Shown: one piece after another, positions 44,899-53,738 of the stretch
Position numbering within the stretch: the first letter of the stretch is position 1
Layout: each line of letters starts with the position of its first letter
NCBI RefSeq assembly: GCF_025950085.1
Contig: NZ_JAPDDS010000007.1
Coordinates: 219,796 to 283,795 of the forward strand
Origin: Luteolibacter flavescens
GTDB taxonomy: Bacteria > Verrucomicrobiota > Verrucomicrobiia > Verrucomicrobiales > Akkermansiaceae
Reading direction: 5' to 3'
Length of the DNA: 64,000 nt
Position numbers and translations under genes: made by a program
Notes under the pieces: model-generated
What the model saw: only the letters and a program-made list of their open reading frames with translations
Told to the model about the DNA's origin: nothing
Databases searched by the model: none

Positions 44899-45000
44899 GG
44901 GGATGCCGTGGGTTTCCGGCATATCCCTATTTGATAAATCATTCCATCTTCACCGACCGGAGTTTCATCGATCTCCGTGCGACTCCAGACTTCACTCCAC

Positions 45001-46161
45001 ATGAATCGAAAACTCCGCATGGGCATGGTCGGTGGCGGCCGCGGTGCCTTCATCGGCGCCGTCCACCGCATGGCGGCAAATCTCGACGGCAAGATCGAGC
45101 TCGTCGCCGGTTGTTTCTCGTCCGATCCTGAGAAGAGCCGCCTTTCCGGCGAGGATCTCTATCTCGATCCCGCCCGCGTTTACACCTCCTACGAGGAGAT
45201 GGCGCAGAAGGAAGCCGCCCTGCCCGCGGACCAGCGCATCGACTTCGTCTCGATCGTCGTCCGCAACAACCTGCACGTCCCGGTGGCCACCGCTTTCCTG
45301 AAGGCGGGCATCAATGTCATCTGCGACAAGCCGCTGGCGATCTCGCTCGCCGAGGCAAAGGACTTCGTGGACGTGGTGAAGTCGTCCGGCAAGGTCTTCG
45401 CCCTGACCCACAACTACACCGGCTACCCGATGGTGAAGGAAGCCCGCGCGATGGTGAAGGCGGGCAAGCTCGGCAAGCTGCTCAAGATCGTGGCGGAGTA
45501 TCCGCAGGGCTACGGCTCCAGCGCCTTCAAGGAAGCCGCCGACGGCGCGATCGCGAACTGGCGCATGGACCCGAATGTCTCCGGCATCTCGAACTGCATC
45601 GGTGACATCGGCTCGCACGCGGAGAATCTCGCCCGCTACATCACCGGGCTGGAGATCGAGGAACTCGCCGCGGAACTCACGACCTTCATCCCCGGTCGCC
45701 AGCTCGATGACGACGGTAATATCCTCGTCCGCTATCAGAACGGCGTGAAGGGCATCCTCTTCGCCTCGCAGGTCTCCACCGGTGAAGAGAACAACCTGAA
45801 CATCCGCGTCTATGGCACCGAGGGATCCATCGAGTGGCATCAGGAGCATCCGAACGAACTCGTGGTGAAGTGGCTCGGCAAGCCCCGCGAGATCTGGCGC
45901 CGCGGCAATTCATACAATGGCCCGGAGGCTGCCGCTTTCACGCGCCTGCCCTTCGGCCACCCGGAGGCCTTCATCGAGGCCTTCGCGAATACCTACCTCG
46001 CCGCGGGCGAAGCGATCCGTGACGAGGTCGAGGGCAAGTTCCCGCGTGCGGAAGGCTACGACTTCCCGACCGTCGAGGACGGCGTCGCCGGCATGGCATT
46101 CATCGAGGCGGCCGTGGCTTCCTCGAAAAACAATGCAGCTTGGACGAAGCCCGGCGCGTAA
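45001..46161 (+). CDS. Gfo/Idh/MocA family oxidoreductase
   Basis: The protein is 386 residues. The Rossmann motif is GMVGGGRGAFIGAVHRMAAN, with DKPLAISLAEAKDFVDVVK for the E/DKP block and CIGDIGSHAENLARYITGLE carrying the His. It differs from the upstream family member in length and motifs, so the two probably act on different intermediates. The stop lies 26 bp before the ThuA gene. Confidence 0.92.
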   Translation: MNRKLRMGMVGGGRGAFIGAVHRMAANLDGKIELVAGCFSSDPEKSRLSGEDLYLDPARVYTSYEEMAQKEAALPADQRIDFVSIVVRNNLHVPVATAFLKAGINVICDKPLAISLAEAKDFVDVVKSSGKVFALTHNYTGYPMVKEARAMVKAGKLGKLLKIVAEYPQGYGSSAFKEAADGAIANWRMDPNVSGISNCIGDIGSHAENLARYITGLEIEELAAELTTFIPGRQLDDDGNILVRYQNGVKGILFASQVSTGEENNLNIRVYGTEGSIEWHQEHPNELVVKWLGKPREIWRRGNSYNGPEAAAFTRLPFGHPEAFIEAFANTYLAAGEAIRDEVEGKFPRAEGYDFPTVEDGVAGMAFIEAAVASSKNNAAWTKPGA

Positions 46162-46187
46162 GAGCACCTGCAATCATCTCCCACTCC

Positions 46188-47111
46188 ATGAAACCGACCC
46201 TTTTCCTCCCGCTCGTCGGGGCTGCCGCCGCGTTTTTCCTCGTGGCCGCAGGCGAAAACCAAGAACAGGTACCTCCAGGAGCCGCCGAGGCGATCGCCAA
46301 GGCGCTGCCCGAGAAGGCCTTCGCCAAGCCTGAGAAAACCCGCAAGGTGCTTGTCTTCTCGAAGACCGCAGGCTTCCGCCACCAGTCGATCCCGACCGGA
46401 AAGCTGGCTCTCACCGAGCTGGGCAAGAAGACCGGGGCCTTCGAGACGGTGGTCAGCGACGACCTGTCGAACTTCGAGCCGAAGACCATCGATCAATTCG
46501 ACGCCATCGTCTTCCTCAGCACCACGATGGACCCCTTCATGCCGCCGCAGGACGTGTTGAAGGGCCTCAGCGATGAGCGGCGCAAGGAGGCGCTCGAGCA
46601 AGTCGAGGTCCTCAAGAAGAGCCTCATGGACTTCGTGAAGGGCGGGAAGGGCTTCGTCGGCATCCACGCCGCCACGGACACCTTCTACGACTGGGCCGAG
46701 TATGGCGAGATGGTTGGCGGTTTCTTCGACGGCCATCCATGGGGCGCGGGCAATGACGTCTCGATCAAGGTCGAGCCGGGTCAGGAGAAGCACCCGCTGG
46801 TGGCCATGTTCGATGGAAAGAATGTCGAGTTCAAGGAGGAGATCTATCAGTTCAAGGCTCCCTACGACTCGAAGAAGTATCACATGCTGCTGCGCCTCGA
46901 CACCGAGAAGACCGACATGAAGATCGGCGGCATCAAGCGCACCGATGGCGACTTCGGCGTGGCGTGGGCGCATTCATGGGGCAAGGGCCGCGTCTTCTAC
47001 TGCTCCATCGGCCACAATCACGAGATGTACTGGCACCCGACCATCCTCAGCCACTACCTCGCCGGCATCCAGTGGGCTCTCGGCGACTTCAAGGTGAAGG
47101 TGGACAAGTGA
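46188..47111 (+). CDS. Secreted ThuA domain protein
   Basis: The protein is 307 residues. The signal peptide LFLPLVGAAAAFFLVAAGE is cleaved near residue 22. The ThuA (trehalose-utilisation) domain has KVLVFSKTAGFRHQSIPTG, a GKGFVGIHAATDTFYDWAEY block, GGFFDGHPWG and GRVFYCSIGHNHEMYWHPTI. ThuA proteins share the type-1 glutamine amidotransferase-like fold and occur with Gfo/Idh enzymes in carbohydrate use. It is convergent with the SGNH gene (3-bp gap). Confidence 0.9.
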   Translation: MKPTLFLPLVGAAAAFFLVAAGENQEQVPPGAAEAIAKALPEKAFAKPEKTRKVLVFSKTAGFRHQSIPTGKLALTELGKKTGAFETVVSDDLSNFEPKTIDQFDAIVFLSTTMDPFMPPQDVLKGLSDERRKEALEQVEVLKKSLMDFVKGGKGFVGIHAATDTFYDWAEYGEMVGGFFDGHPWGAGNDVSIKVEPGQEKHPLVAMFDGKNVEFKEEIYQFKAPYDSKKYHMLLRLDTEKTDMKIGGIKRTDGDFGVAWAHSWGKGRVFYCSIGHNHEMYWHPTILSHYLAGIQWALGDFKVKVDK

Positions 47112-47114
47112 CCC

Positions 47115-48440
47115 TCACAGCTTTGTCGCGGCACGCAGCCTGACAAAGCCCTTCGATCCCGCGGCGGGCGTCACGGACACGGTTCCGTCGCCCGCCGTCT
47201 GTGGACGGGCGGCAGGTACCGGCGTCCACGTGGAGAGATCCGTGGATTCTTCGGGGATCAGGTTGGCGAAGCGCAGCGCGACCGGATCGGGTTTCCACGA
47301 CAACGTCTTGCCGGGCGCGTAGCTTCCGGTGAATGCCCGGCCCGGTGTGCCCGGGGCGCTTCCGAGGGCAAATTCCGCGAGATTCGGAATGCCATCACCA
47401 TCCGGGTCGGCGTCCATGCCTGCATCCGCCAGCCCGGTGGCCCACGTCAGGTAGGGTTGGTCGGGTTCTAGGCCGAGCAGGTTTTTCAGGATCTCGCGGT
47501 TGGCGAATGGCGTGAGGCTGGTGCCAAGCTCCGCATTGATCGTCACCATGATCTCATTGGCGAGGAGGGCCTGGGCCATGGTCGCAATGTGGAAGTTGTC
47601 GCGGCAAAAGATCCTCGTCGGCAGGTTTTCCGGATGCCCTTCCGGCGTGAAGACGGTGCCATTCACGTGAAAGGGCTGCTCGTCGAAGAGCCGGTCTGTC
47701 AGCCGGTCGAGCCGTGCAACGCCGGTGAGCGGCGTCGCATCCGCCCATGTGATGATCGAGGCATTGAGACCGGCGATCTTCGTCCGCGTGCTCGACCGCT
47801 TCACCGGGTCCGAGTAGGTCCCGGAGATCTGCGGTGTCGCTCCCACGTCGGGCACCGTGCAGACCACGATGGGCAGGTTGGGCCGGCGCTCCCGGACGAA
47901 TTGGTGGATCTTCGTGATCCGGTTCTTGATGCCGGTGAAAAGGTTCGCCGGCTCGGTGTTATTGAAGATGTCGTTGTATTCCTGCTTCAGGTCATTTGCC
48001 CCCAGCAGGATCACCACGACCTCGGCCACCTGCAACTCGTCGATGAGGCTCTGCCGCGTGCGATAGTAGAGCATCTCCAGCGGGTCGGTGGAAAAGTCGA
48101 ACGGATCGTCCGCGGCGAGCAACTGGATCCAGTTCCGCGTCGTCATCCCGGGGATGCCGAAGTTCCACTCGTGCCCGGCATTGCGGAGATCGCCGTAGGC
48201 ACCACCGGTCGCCTCCAGCGGGCCGAGGCTTGCCTCCGTGGGGCGATACACCCTCAGCAGTTCCGGCCAGCTCCGCGTGTTCGCATTCGTCGGGGCAGAT
48301 GCCGGAGCGGAGAAGGGGAGTTCGTAGGCATACTCCTCCGTCATGCTGTCGCCGATCGCCATGATACGGAGCGGGGCGGAGATCGCGGTCCCGGTCAGTC
48401 CCAGCAGGGCGGACAGGGTGATGGAAAGCATGCCATTCAT
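47115..48440 (-). CDS. Secreted SGNH/GDSL hydrolase with a calcium-type segment
   Basis: The protein is 441 residues from an ATG at 48440, with a signal peptide (LSITLSALLGLTGTAISA). The SGNH blocks are MAIGDSMTEEYAY (nucleophile Ser), VVVILLGANDLKQEY (Asn) and CRDNFHIATMAQAL (Asp-x-x-His). An Asp-rich segment DADPDGDGIPNLAEFALG at about residues 363-380 resembles calcium-binding thrombospondin type-3/dockerin-like repeats. A beta-rich C-terminal module follows. It is probably an extracellular esterase acting on acylated polysaccharide. Confidence 0.85.
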   Translation of the reverse strand: MNGMLSITLSALLGLTGTAISAPLRIMAIGDSMTEEYAYELPFSAPASAPTNANTRSWPELLRVYRPTEASLGPLEATGGAYGDLRNAGHEWNFGIPGMTTRNWIQLLAADDPFDFSTDPLEMLYYRTRQSLIDELQVAEVVVILLGANDLKQEYNDIFNNTEPANLFTGIKNRITKIHQFVRERRPNLPIVVCTVPDVGATPQISGTYSDPVKRSSTRTKIAGLNASIITWADATPLTGVARLDRLTDRLFDEQPFHVNGTVFTPEGHPENLPTRIFCRDNFHIATMAQALLANEIMVTINAELGTSLTPFANREILKNLLGLEPDQPYLTWATGLADAGMDADPDGDGIPNLAEFALGSAPGTPGRAFTGSYAPGKTLSWKPDPVALRFANLIPEESTDLSTWTPVPAARPQTAGDGTVSVTPAAGSKGFVRLRAATKL

Positions 48441-48555
48441 CTTCAGGTGCAGGGGAATATCAACCGGACCTTCCACGCTAGACCCGTTCTGCTGCTTGCC
48501 AAGTGATGGAAGGGGCAGTGAGGGGAAATGCGAAGTTTCCGCTTGAGTCCCCGAA

Positions 48556-48575
48556 TTTTCAGTAAATACTGAAAA
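48556..48575. promoter_or_regulatory. Operator candidate upstream of gbsR (9-2-9 palindrome)
   Basis: TTTTCAGTAAATACTGAAAA has perfect 9-bp arms around a 2-nt centre and ends 4 bp before the regulator's start codon. A related palindrome with the same geometry lies before the epimerase gene (49126-49145), pointing to autoregulation. Confidence 0.75.
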
Positions 48576-48579
48576 CGAG

Positions 48580-49101
48580 ATGAGCGACGAGGCGGCGATC
48601 CTGAAACAAGCTCGCGACGAGTTCGTGGCCCAGTGGGGCGCGATGGGGTCGCAGTGGGGGATCAATCGCACGATGGCGCAGATCCATGCGTTTCTCATGA
48701 CCGCTCCGGAGGCGGTGGACACCGATGAGGTGATGGCCGAGCTCCAGATCAGCCGCGGCAATGCCCACACGAACCTCAAGGAACTGGTGGCTTGGGGCCT
48801 TGTCCGGATCGTGGTGAAAAAGGGCGAACGCCGCGAATACTTCGAGGCAGAGAAAGACGTGTGGCAGATCTTCACCATCGTCGCCCGCGAGCGAAAGAAG
48901 CGCGAGATCCAGCCTGCGCTCGGCGTGCTCCAGCATTGCTCCGAGACCACCCGCGACCTCCGGTCCGCGGAAGGAAAGGCCTTCTATGCCCAGATGCAGC
49001 AGTTGGAGGAGTTTGTCGGCTTCGCTTCAAAGGTGGCGGACAAGGTGGGGGCCATGAAGCACGGCTTCGCCATCCAACTTGCTGCCAAGCTGCTGGGGTA
49101 G
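48580..49101 (+). CDS. GbsR/MarR family transcriptional regulator
   Basis: The protein is 173 residues (MSDEAAILKQARDEFVAQWG). The N-terminal DEFVAQWGAMGSQWGINRTM is the characteristic GbsR opening, followed by a winged helix (LQISRGNAHTNLKELVAWGL then RIVVKKGERREYF). The C-terminal half is helical and probably dimerises. Members bind DNA as dimers and often respond to osmolytes or precursors. A palindrome overlaps its promoter and a related one precedes the next gene. Confidence 0.9.
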   Translation: MSDEAAILKQARDEFVAQWGAMGSQWGINRTMAQIHAFLMTAPEAVDTDEVMAELQISRGNAHTNLKELVAWGLVRIVVKKGERREYFEAEKDVWQIFTIVARERKKREIQPALGVLQHCSETTRDLRSAEGKAFYAQMQQLEEFVGFASKVADKVGAMKHGFAIQLAAKLLG

Positions 49102-49125
49102 GGCGGGACTATTTTTTGAAATCAA

Positions 49126-49145
49126 TTTTCAGAATTTTCCGAAAG
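49126..49145. promoter_or_regulatory. Operator candidate upstream of the epimerase gene
   Basis: TTTTCAGAA, TT, TTCCGAAAG repeats the 9-2-9 geometry of the site before gbsR; seven of nine arm positions pair and the left arm differs from the first site only at its last two bases. It lies 40 bp before the epimerase ATG. Confidence 0.6.
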
Positions 49146-49185
49146 GAAAGGAACTTAGAAAAATCGAAAGGAAAGCGAGGCGCAT

Positions 49186-50202
49186 ATGAATCCTCAGATC
49201 GTGCTGTTCGGAGCGAATGGCTTCCTAGGCCGCTACTTGGCGCGGTATTACCAACTTCAAGGCCGCGAGGTGGTGTGCGTTGCCAGGAGCCGCGACGGAT
49301 GGAGCGGGGACGGGATGTTCCTGGAGTGGGATGGCAAGACCCTCGGCCCGTGGGCACTCGCACTGGAGGGAGCCGAGCGGGTGATCAATCTCGCCGGGCG
49401 CAGTGTGAACTGCCGCTACGACGAGCGGAACCGCCGCGAAATCATGGACTCGCGTGTCGCTTCCACGCATGTCATCGGGGAGGCCATAGCTGCCTGCAAA
49501 GTGCCGCCGAAGCTGTGGATGAATTCCAGCACCGCCACCCTCTACCGCCACGCGGAGGACTGCCCGCAGGACGAGTGGACCGGCGAGCCCGGGACCGGAT
49601 TCTCGGTCGGCGTGGCACAGGCTTGGGAAGAGGCTTTTTTCGCCGCACAGGTCCCCGGGGCGACTCGCAAGGTGGCGCTCCGCACCAGCATGGTAATGGC
49701 TTATGAAGACGGCACCGTCTTCGAGGTGCTGCGGCACCTCACGCGTCGCGGCCTCGGTGGCCGGATGGACGCGGGGAACCAGCGCGTGAGCTGGATCCAC
49801 ATGGACGACTTCATCTCGGCGATCGAGTTCATCGCCGCTGAGCCTTGGCGCGACGGGGTTTACAATATCGCCGCGCCGGAGCATCCGACGAATCGCGAGC
49901 TGATGCAGGCCTTCCGCGAGCAGCAGGGTGCACCCTTCGGCCTGCCTGCTTCCCGCTGGATGCTGGAGATCGGAGCGCGTGTCATGAAGACCGAGACCGA
50001 GCTGGTGCTGAAAAGCCGCTGGGCCGATCCGCTCAGGCTCCGGCAGGAAGGATTCCGCTGGCGCTGGCCGAAGCTGGACACCGCCCTGGCCGATCTGGAG
50101 GGGCGCTACGGCCTTGAGGGATTCTTCCATCAGCCCGACCGCCGCTCCGCCGGAGTGCGCGTCTGGACGCCGGGAAAAAAGATCGCTGCAGGAAGCCGCT
50201 GA
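49186..50202 (+). CDS. TIGR01777 family NAD-dependent epimerase/oxidoreductase
   Basis: The protein is 338 residues. The N-terminal Rossmann motif is VLFGANGFLGRYLARYYQ, followed by RVINLAGRSVNCRYDERNRR and MNSSTATLYRHAEDCP. The C-terminal DUF1731 part shows LPASRWMLEIGARVMKTETE and LKSRWADPLRLRQEGFRW. These match the TIGR01777/YfcH group of short-chain dehydrogenase relatives; substrate unknown. It follows gbsR by 84 bp with its own operator candidate, and adenine-rich DNA lies before its start. Confidence 0.9.
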   Translation: MNPQIVLFGANGFLGRYLARYYQLQGREVVCVARSRDGWSGDGMFLEWDGKTLGPWALALEGAERVINLAGRSVNCRYDERNRREIMDSRVASTHVIGEAIAACKVPPKLWMNSSTATLYRHAEDCPQDEWTGEPGTGFSVGVAQAWEEAFFAAQVPGATRKVALRTSMVMAYEDGTVFEVLRHLTRRGLGGRMDAGNQRVSWIHMDDFISAIEFIAAEPWRDGVYNIAAPEHPTNRELMQAFREQQGAPFGLPASRWMLEIGARVMKTETELVLKSRWADPLRLRQEGFRWRWPKLDTALADLEGRYGLEGFFHQPDRRSAGVRVWTPGKKIAAGSR

Positions 50203-50234
50203 GGGTGGGGGATTTCCCCATGGACTCCCTGATT

Positions 50235-50259
50235 TTTCACAGAGGAATGCTTTGTGAAA
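50235..50259. promoter_or_regulatory. Inverted repeat upstream of the AI-2E transporter gene
   Basis: TTTCACA and TGTGAAA are separated by 11 nt, ending 35 bp before the ATG at 50295. The half-sites are in the opposite order to a Rex box. Binding protein unknown. Confidence 0.4.
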
Positions 50260-50294
50260 CGTCAGGTTGTCTTCTAGTCTGATCTCCAAACCGG

Positions 50295-51467
50295 ATGTCG
50301 GAACACGGAATCACCCCCAGAAAACCGCGTGCCTCGCAGATGGTGCTGCTCTTTGCCGCACTGGTGATCGGCGTGGCCGGTCTGAAGGCCGCCCAGGCGT
50401 TCTTTGTCCCGGTCTTCTTGGCCTTCTTCATCGCCACCATCAGCTACCCGATCACGGGCTGGCTCCAGCGGCACAAGGTGCCGCCCGCCGTCTCGGTGGT
50501 CTTCACGGTACTGGTCGATTTCGCCTTCCTCGCCGCCGTGGTGGTGCTGGGGGTGACCATCGTGGGCGACCTGCAGGAGAAGTGGGATGCCGAGTACTAT
50601 GAGCTCGCGAAAGCGAAGATCCTCGAAGCCAACGGCGCGATCGCCAGCAAGCTCGACGAGTGGGGCGTCGAGGACGCGGTGGAGAAGCTGAATACCTTCA
50701 CCAACGAGAATCTCGCCGAGCTGAAGAACGTGAAGTTCGCCCAGATCTGGACGGTCAGCACGGGCGTCGTCGGACGGGTGCTGACGTTCTTCGCGACCTT
50801 CGGCGTGGTGATCGTGCTGACCATCTTCATGCTCTCCGAGGCACAGGGATTCAGCCGTCGCTTCGGTGCCATCCGCGCAGCCCGCGGACCGAATTTCGAG
50901 CGCCTGTCGGGTGCCATGCTTGATACTCAGCGCTATCTGGGCATCAAGACGGTCATCAGTCTCGCGACCGGCGTGCTGGCAGGCATCCTCTGCTGGGTGG
51001 CGGGCATCGATTTCTTCCTGCTGTGGGGCATCCTTGCCTTTGTGATGAATTTCATCCCGGCGGTCGGCTCGCTGATCGCCTCGGTCCCGCCCATCCTCCT
51101 GGCACTGATCGCCAAGGACGGAGGGACGACGAATGCCATCGTGGTTGCGGGCGGCTACGGGCTGATCAACATGTTCCTCGACAATTTCGTGCAGCCGACC
51201 CTGCTCGGGAAGCGCTTCGGCCTTTCCATCCTCGTGGTCGTGCTTTGCGTGCTCTTCTGGGGCTGGCTGTGGGGCCTCATCGGCATCGTGCTGGCAGTGC
51301 CGCTCACCATGATCCTGAAGGTGATCCTGGATAATAGCGACGAGTTCCGCTGGGTCGCCGTGGCGATCGGCCAAGAGCCGCGCAAGACTGAGGGGGCGCC
51401 GCCGGACGTGGCGAATGACTCCGTAGCCGCGACCAGCGATACGGCGAAGCTGCCCGGCGGGAATTGA
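50295..51467 (+). CDS. AI-2E family transporter
   Basis: The protein is 390 residues with about seven or eight membrane helices. Family blocks are VLLFAALVIGVAGLKAAQAF, PVFLAFFIATISYPITGWL, ILCWVAGIDFFLLWGILAFV, MNFIPAVGSLIASVPPILLA and GLINMFLDNFVQPTLLGKRF, then LSILVVVLCVLFWGWLWG. The family includes TqsA, PerM and YtvI; substrates vary. The ctaA gene starts 2 bp after the stop, so it begins a likely long operon. Confidence 0.9.
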   Translation: MSEHGITPRKPRASQMVLLFAALVIGVAGLKAAQAFFVPVFLAFFIATISYPITGWLQRHKVPPAVSVVFTVLVDFAFLAAVVVLGVTIVGDLQEKWDAEYYELAKAKILEANGAIASKLDEWGVEDAVEKLNTFTNENLAELKNVKFAQIWTVSTGVVGRVLTFFATFGVVIVLTIFMLSEAQGFSRRFGAIRAARGPNFERLSGAMLDTQRYLGIKTVISLATGVLAGILCWVAGIDFFLLWGILAFVMNFIPAVGSLIASVPPILLALIAKDGGTTNAIVVAGGYGLINMFLDNFVQPTLLGKRFGLSILVVVLCVLFWGWLWGLIGIVLAVPLTMILKVILDNSDEFRWVAVAIGQEPRKTEGAPPDVANDSVAATSDTAKLPGGN

Positions 51468-51469
51468 TC

Positions 51470-52462
51470 ATGTCTCTGTTTCAGAAGTCCGCCACTGCCG
51501 CGCTGGTCGCCGTGATCTTCCTGATCTGCGTCGGCGCGATCGTCCGTGTCAGCGGGGCAGGAATGGGCTGCCCGGATTGGCCACGCTGCTGGGGCCGCCT
51601 TATCCCGCCGACGAAAATCGAGGAGATCGACCTGTCGAAGATCGACTTCAAGAAGTTCGAGCGGGCTGCCGTTCGTCACGGTCGGGATCTATCCACCGTC
51701 ACGCCAGAGCACCTGCTGGAGAATTTCAATCCGGTCCACACGTGGACGGAGTTCATCAACCGGCTGTCCTCGTTGCCGGTAGGCTTCTTCTCGATGTCCA
51801 CGCTGGCGCTCGCGTTGCTTCGCCAGAGGCGTCGGCCATCGGTGCCGCTGGCGGCCTTCACCTCGGTTTTCCTCGTCGGGGTGAATGCCTGGATGGGGGC
51901 GCAGGTGGTTTCCAGCGATCTCAAGCCGGGCGTGCTGACCGTCCACATGGCACTGGCCATGATGGTGGTCATCCCCATGACCTACACCGCGTGGCGGGGG
52001 GCGGATCGTCCGTGGACGATCAAGGGCGACGACCGCTTCCGCACCGGCATGCGCTGGCTCTCCGGGTTGTTGCTCGTGCTGATCTTCGTCGAGGGAGTCT
52101 TCGGAACCCGCATCCGTGAGATGAATACGGAGCTCGCGAAATCGCACGCGGGCCTCGACCGGTCGGAGTGGATCGGGATTTTGGAGCACACATGGAGTTA
52201 CCTTATCCACCGCAGCTTTTCCTGGGTGATTCTCGCTGCTGCGGTCTTCGGCTGGTGGCGCGCGAAGCAGGTCGGTGGTCCCGGGCGCGTGGTCACCGGC
52301 GTGCTGGCGGTGGTGCTGGGCCAGATGGTTCTGGGGCTGATCATGGCCCGGGTGGAGATCCATCCGGTGGTCCAGGTCGCCCATCTCGGCCTGTCGGCGG
52401 TGCTCCTGGCATTGGTGATGTTGTGGTTCTGCGGGACCTTCCGCCCGAGCACCCGGGCTTGA
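51470..52462 (+). CDS. ctaA: Heme A synthase (CtaA/Cox15 family)
   Basis: The protein is 330 residues from an ATG at 51470. Eight membrane helices with paired heme-ligand histidines are expected. Motifs are CVGAIVRVSGAGMGCPDWPR, RLSSLPVGFFS, LTVHMALAMMVVIPMTY, LEHTWSYLIHRSFSWVILA and HPVVQVAHLGLSAVLLALV. The usual E-x-x-H-R loop is shifted to the LIHRSF block. The enzyme hydroxylates the C8 methyl of heme O, giving heme A for aa3-type oxidases. Its neighbour rex suggests respiratory control. Confidence 0.9.
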   Translation: MSLFQKSATAALVAVIFLICVGAIVRVSGAGMGCPDWPRCWGRLIPPTKIEEIDLSKIDFKKFERAAVRHGRDLSTVTPEHLLENFNPVHTWTEFINRLSSLPVGFFSMSTLALALLRQRRRPSVPLAAFTSVFLVGVNAWMGAQVVSSDLKPGVLTVHMALAMMVVIPMTYTAWRGADRPWTIKGDDRFRTGMRWLSGLLLVLIFVEGVFGTRIREMNTELAKSHAGLDRSEWIGILEHTWSYLIHRSFSWVILAAAVFGWWRAKQVGGPGRVVTGVLAVVLGQMVLGLIMARVEIHPVVQVAHLGLSAVLLALVMLWFCGTFRPSTRA

Positions 52463-52495
52463 CCCGGGGACAATCCCTGCGTTTCCTCCGCCCGC

Positions 52496-53116
52496 GTGGA
52501 AAAGATCGATATCCCCAAAAAGGCCATCTACCGCCTTTCGATCTACCACCGTTGCCTCCAGCGTCTGCATGACAACGCTCAGGAAACGGTGAGTTCCACC
52601 GCGCTTGCGAAGGCGGCAGGGGTGAAGCCCGCACAGCTCCGCAAGGACCTCGCCTACTTCGGCCAGTTCGGTACGCGCGGCCTCGGCTATCCGGTGGAGA
52701 CGCTGGCCTCGATGATCCGCGACCTGCTGGGCCGGGAGCGACTCCAGCCGGTGGTGCTCGTGGGTGCGGGTAATCTCGGCTCGGCGCTTTTGCGCTACCA
52801 GGGCTTCCAGAAGGAGGGCTTCGAGGTGGTCTGCGCCTTCGACGCCGATCCCGAGGGGGCGATCCGCCGCGGTATCGGCATCCCGGTCAGGGGTGACCAC
52901 GAGATCGAGACATTCGTCCAGGCGGAAGGCGTGAAGCTCGCCATCCTCTGCGTCCCGGCCGGCTTCGCGCAGGCCGTGGCGAACCGGCTCGTCGTCGCCG
53001 GCATCCAGGGCATCCTGAATTTCTCCCCGGTGGTGCTGGAGGTGCCCGAGGATGTCGTGGTGAACAACGTCGATCTCGCGCTCGAACTGGAGCATCTCAG
53101 TTTCTTCGTGCGCTGA
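52496..53116 (+). CDS. rex: Redox-sensing transcriptional repressor Rex
   Basis: The protein is 206 residues from a GTG at 52496. The N-terminal winged helix begins KKAIYRLSIYHRCLQRLH and includes KAAGVKPAQLRKDLAYFGQ. The Rossmann domain has VVLVGAGNLGSALLRYQGF and FDADPEGAIRRGIGIPVRG, with the terminal domain-swap helix at NVDLALELEHLSFF. Rex senses the NADH/NAD ratio and represses respiration genes when NAD is high. It follows ctaA by 33 bp. Confidence 0.93.
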   Translation: MEKIDIPKKAIYRLSIYHRCLQRLHDNAQETVSSTALAKAAGVKPAQLRKDLAYFGQFGTRGLGYPVETLASMIRDLLGRERLQPVVLVGAGNLGSALLRYQGFQKEGFEVVCAFDADPEGAIRRGIGIPVRGDHEIETFVQAEGVKLAILCVPAGFAQAVANRLVVAGIQGILNFSPVVLEVPEDVVVNNVDLALELEHLSFFVR

Positions 53117-53144
53117 CCGGGTGTAATCTCCGGCCCGAGGGATA

Positions 53145-53738
53145 ATGGCGAATTTTTCCCAAGATAATCCGGAGCCATCCGTTTCCCCCGGTGGCACGCC
53201 GTCGCGCGATGCCTCAAGTGGCATGGTGGAGACCCGGGAAGAATTCGTCGAACGCGCGCTGGCCGAGTATGAGTCGCCGCTCGTCGGATATGCCTACGGC
53301 TTCGTCCACGACCTCGAGCGGGCACGCGACATCGTCCAGGACACCTTCATCCGCCTCTGCCAGCAGGATGTGGCAAAGGTGAAGGACGGCCTGAAGACGT
53401 GGCTTTTCACCGTCTGCCGCAACCGGGCGCTCGACGTGCTGCGGAAGGAATCCCGCGTCAGCCCGCTGGATGACGACCTGCTCAAGCGCCGCGCCACCGA
53501 GGCCCCGTCGCCGGATGACTCGCTCGACCAATCCGAGCGGATCGCCTCGGTGATGCGCTATCTCGATCGCCTGACCGAGAATCAAAAGACCGTCATTCTG
53601 ATGAAATTCCGCGACGGGCTCAGTTATCAGGAAATCAGCGAGGCCACCGGGCTGACGAGTGGCAACATCGGCTTTCTCATCCATGCCGGCCTCAAGCGGC
53701 TGCGCGAACTCCTCCCCTCCGAACTTCTCGAACCATGA
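53145..53738 (+). CDS. ECF-type RNA polymerase sigma factor
   Basis: The protein is 197 residues. Region 2 has ESPLVGYAYGFVHDLERARD and IVQDTFIRLCQQDV, and region 4 has LDRLTENQKTVILMKFRDGL then YQEISEATGLTSGNIGFLI. A 30-residue Ser/Pro-rich N-terminus precedes region 2. It is translationally coupled to the downstream anti-sigma gene by ATGA overlap (53735-53738). It lies 28 bp after rex. Confidence 0.9.
   Translation: MANFSQDNPEPSVSPGGTPSRDASSGMVETREEFVERALAEYESPLVGYAYGFVHDLERARDIVQDTFIRLCQQDVAKVKDGLKTWLFTVCRNRALDVLRKESRVSPLDDDLLKRRATEAPSPDDSLDQSERIASVMRYLDRLTENQKTVILMKFRDGLSYQEISEATGLTSGNIGFLIHAGLKRLRELLPSELLEP

Noticed and set aside
50235..50259. Rex box upstream of the ctaA-rex run
   Set aside because: A Rex box is TTGTGAA-N6-TTCACAA. 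Here the halves are in the opposite order with 11 nt between them.
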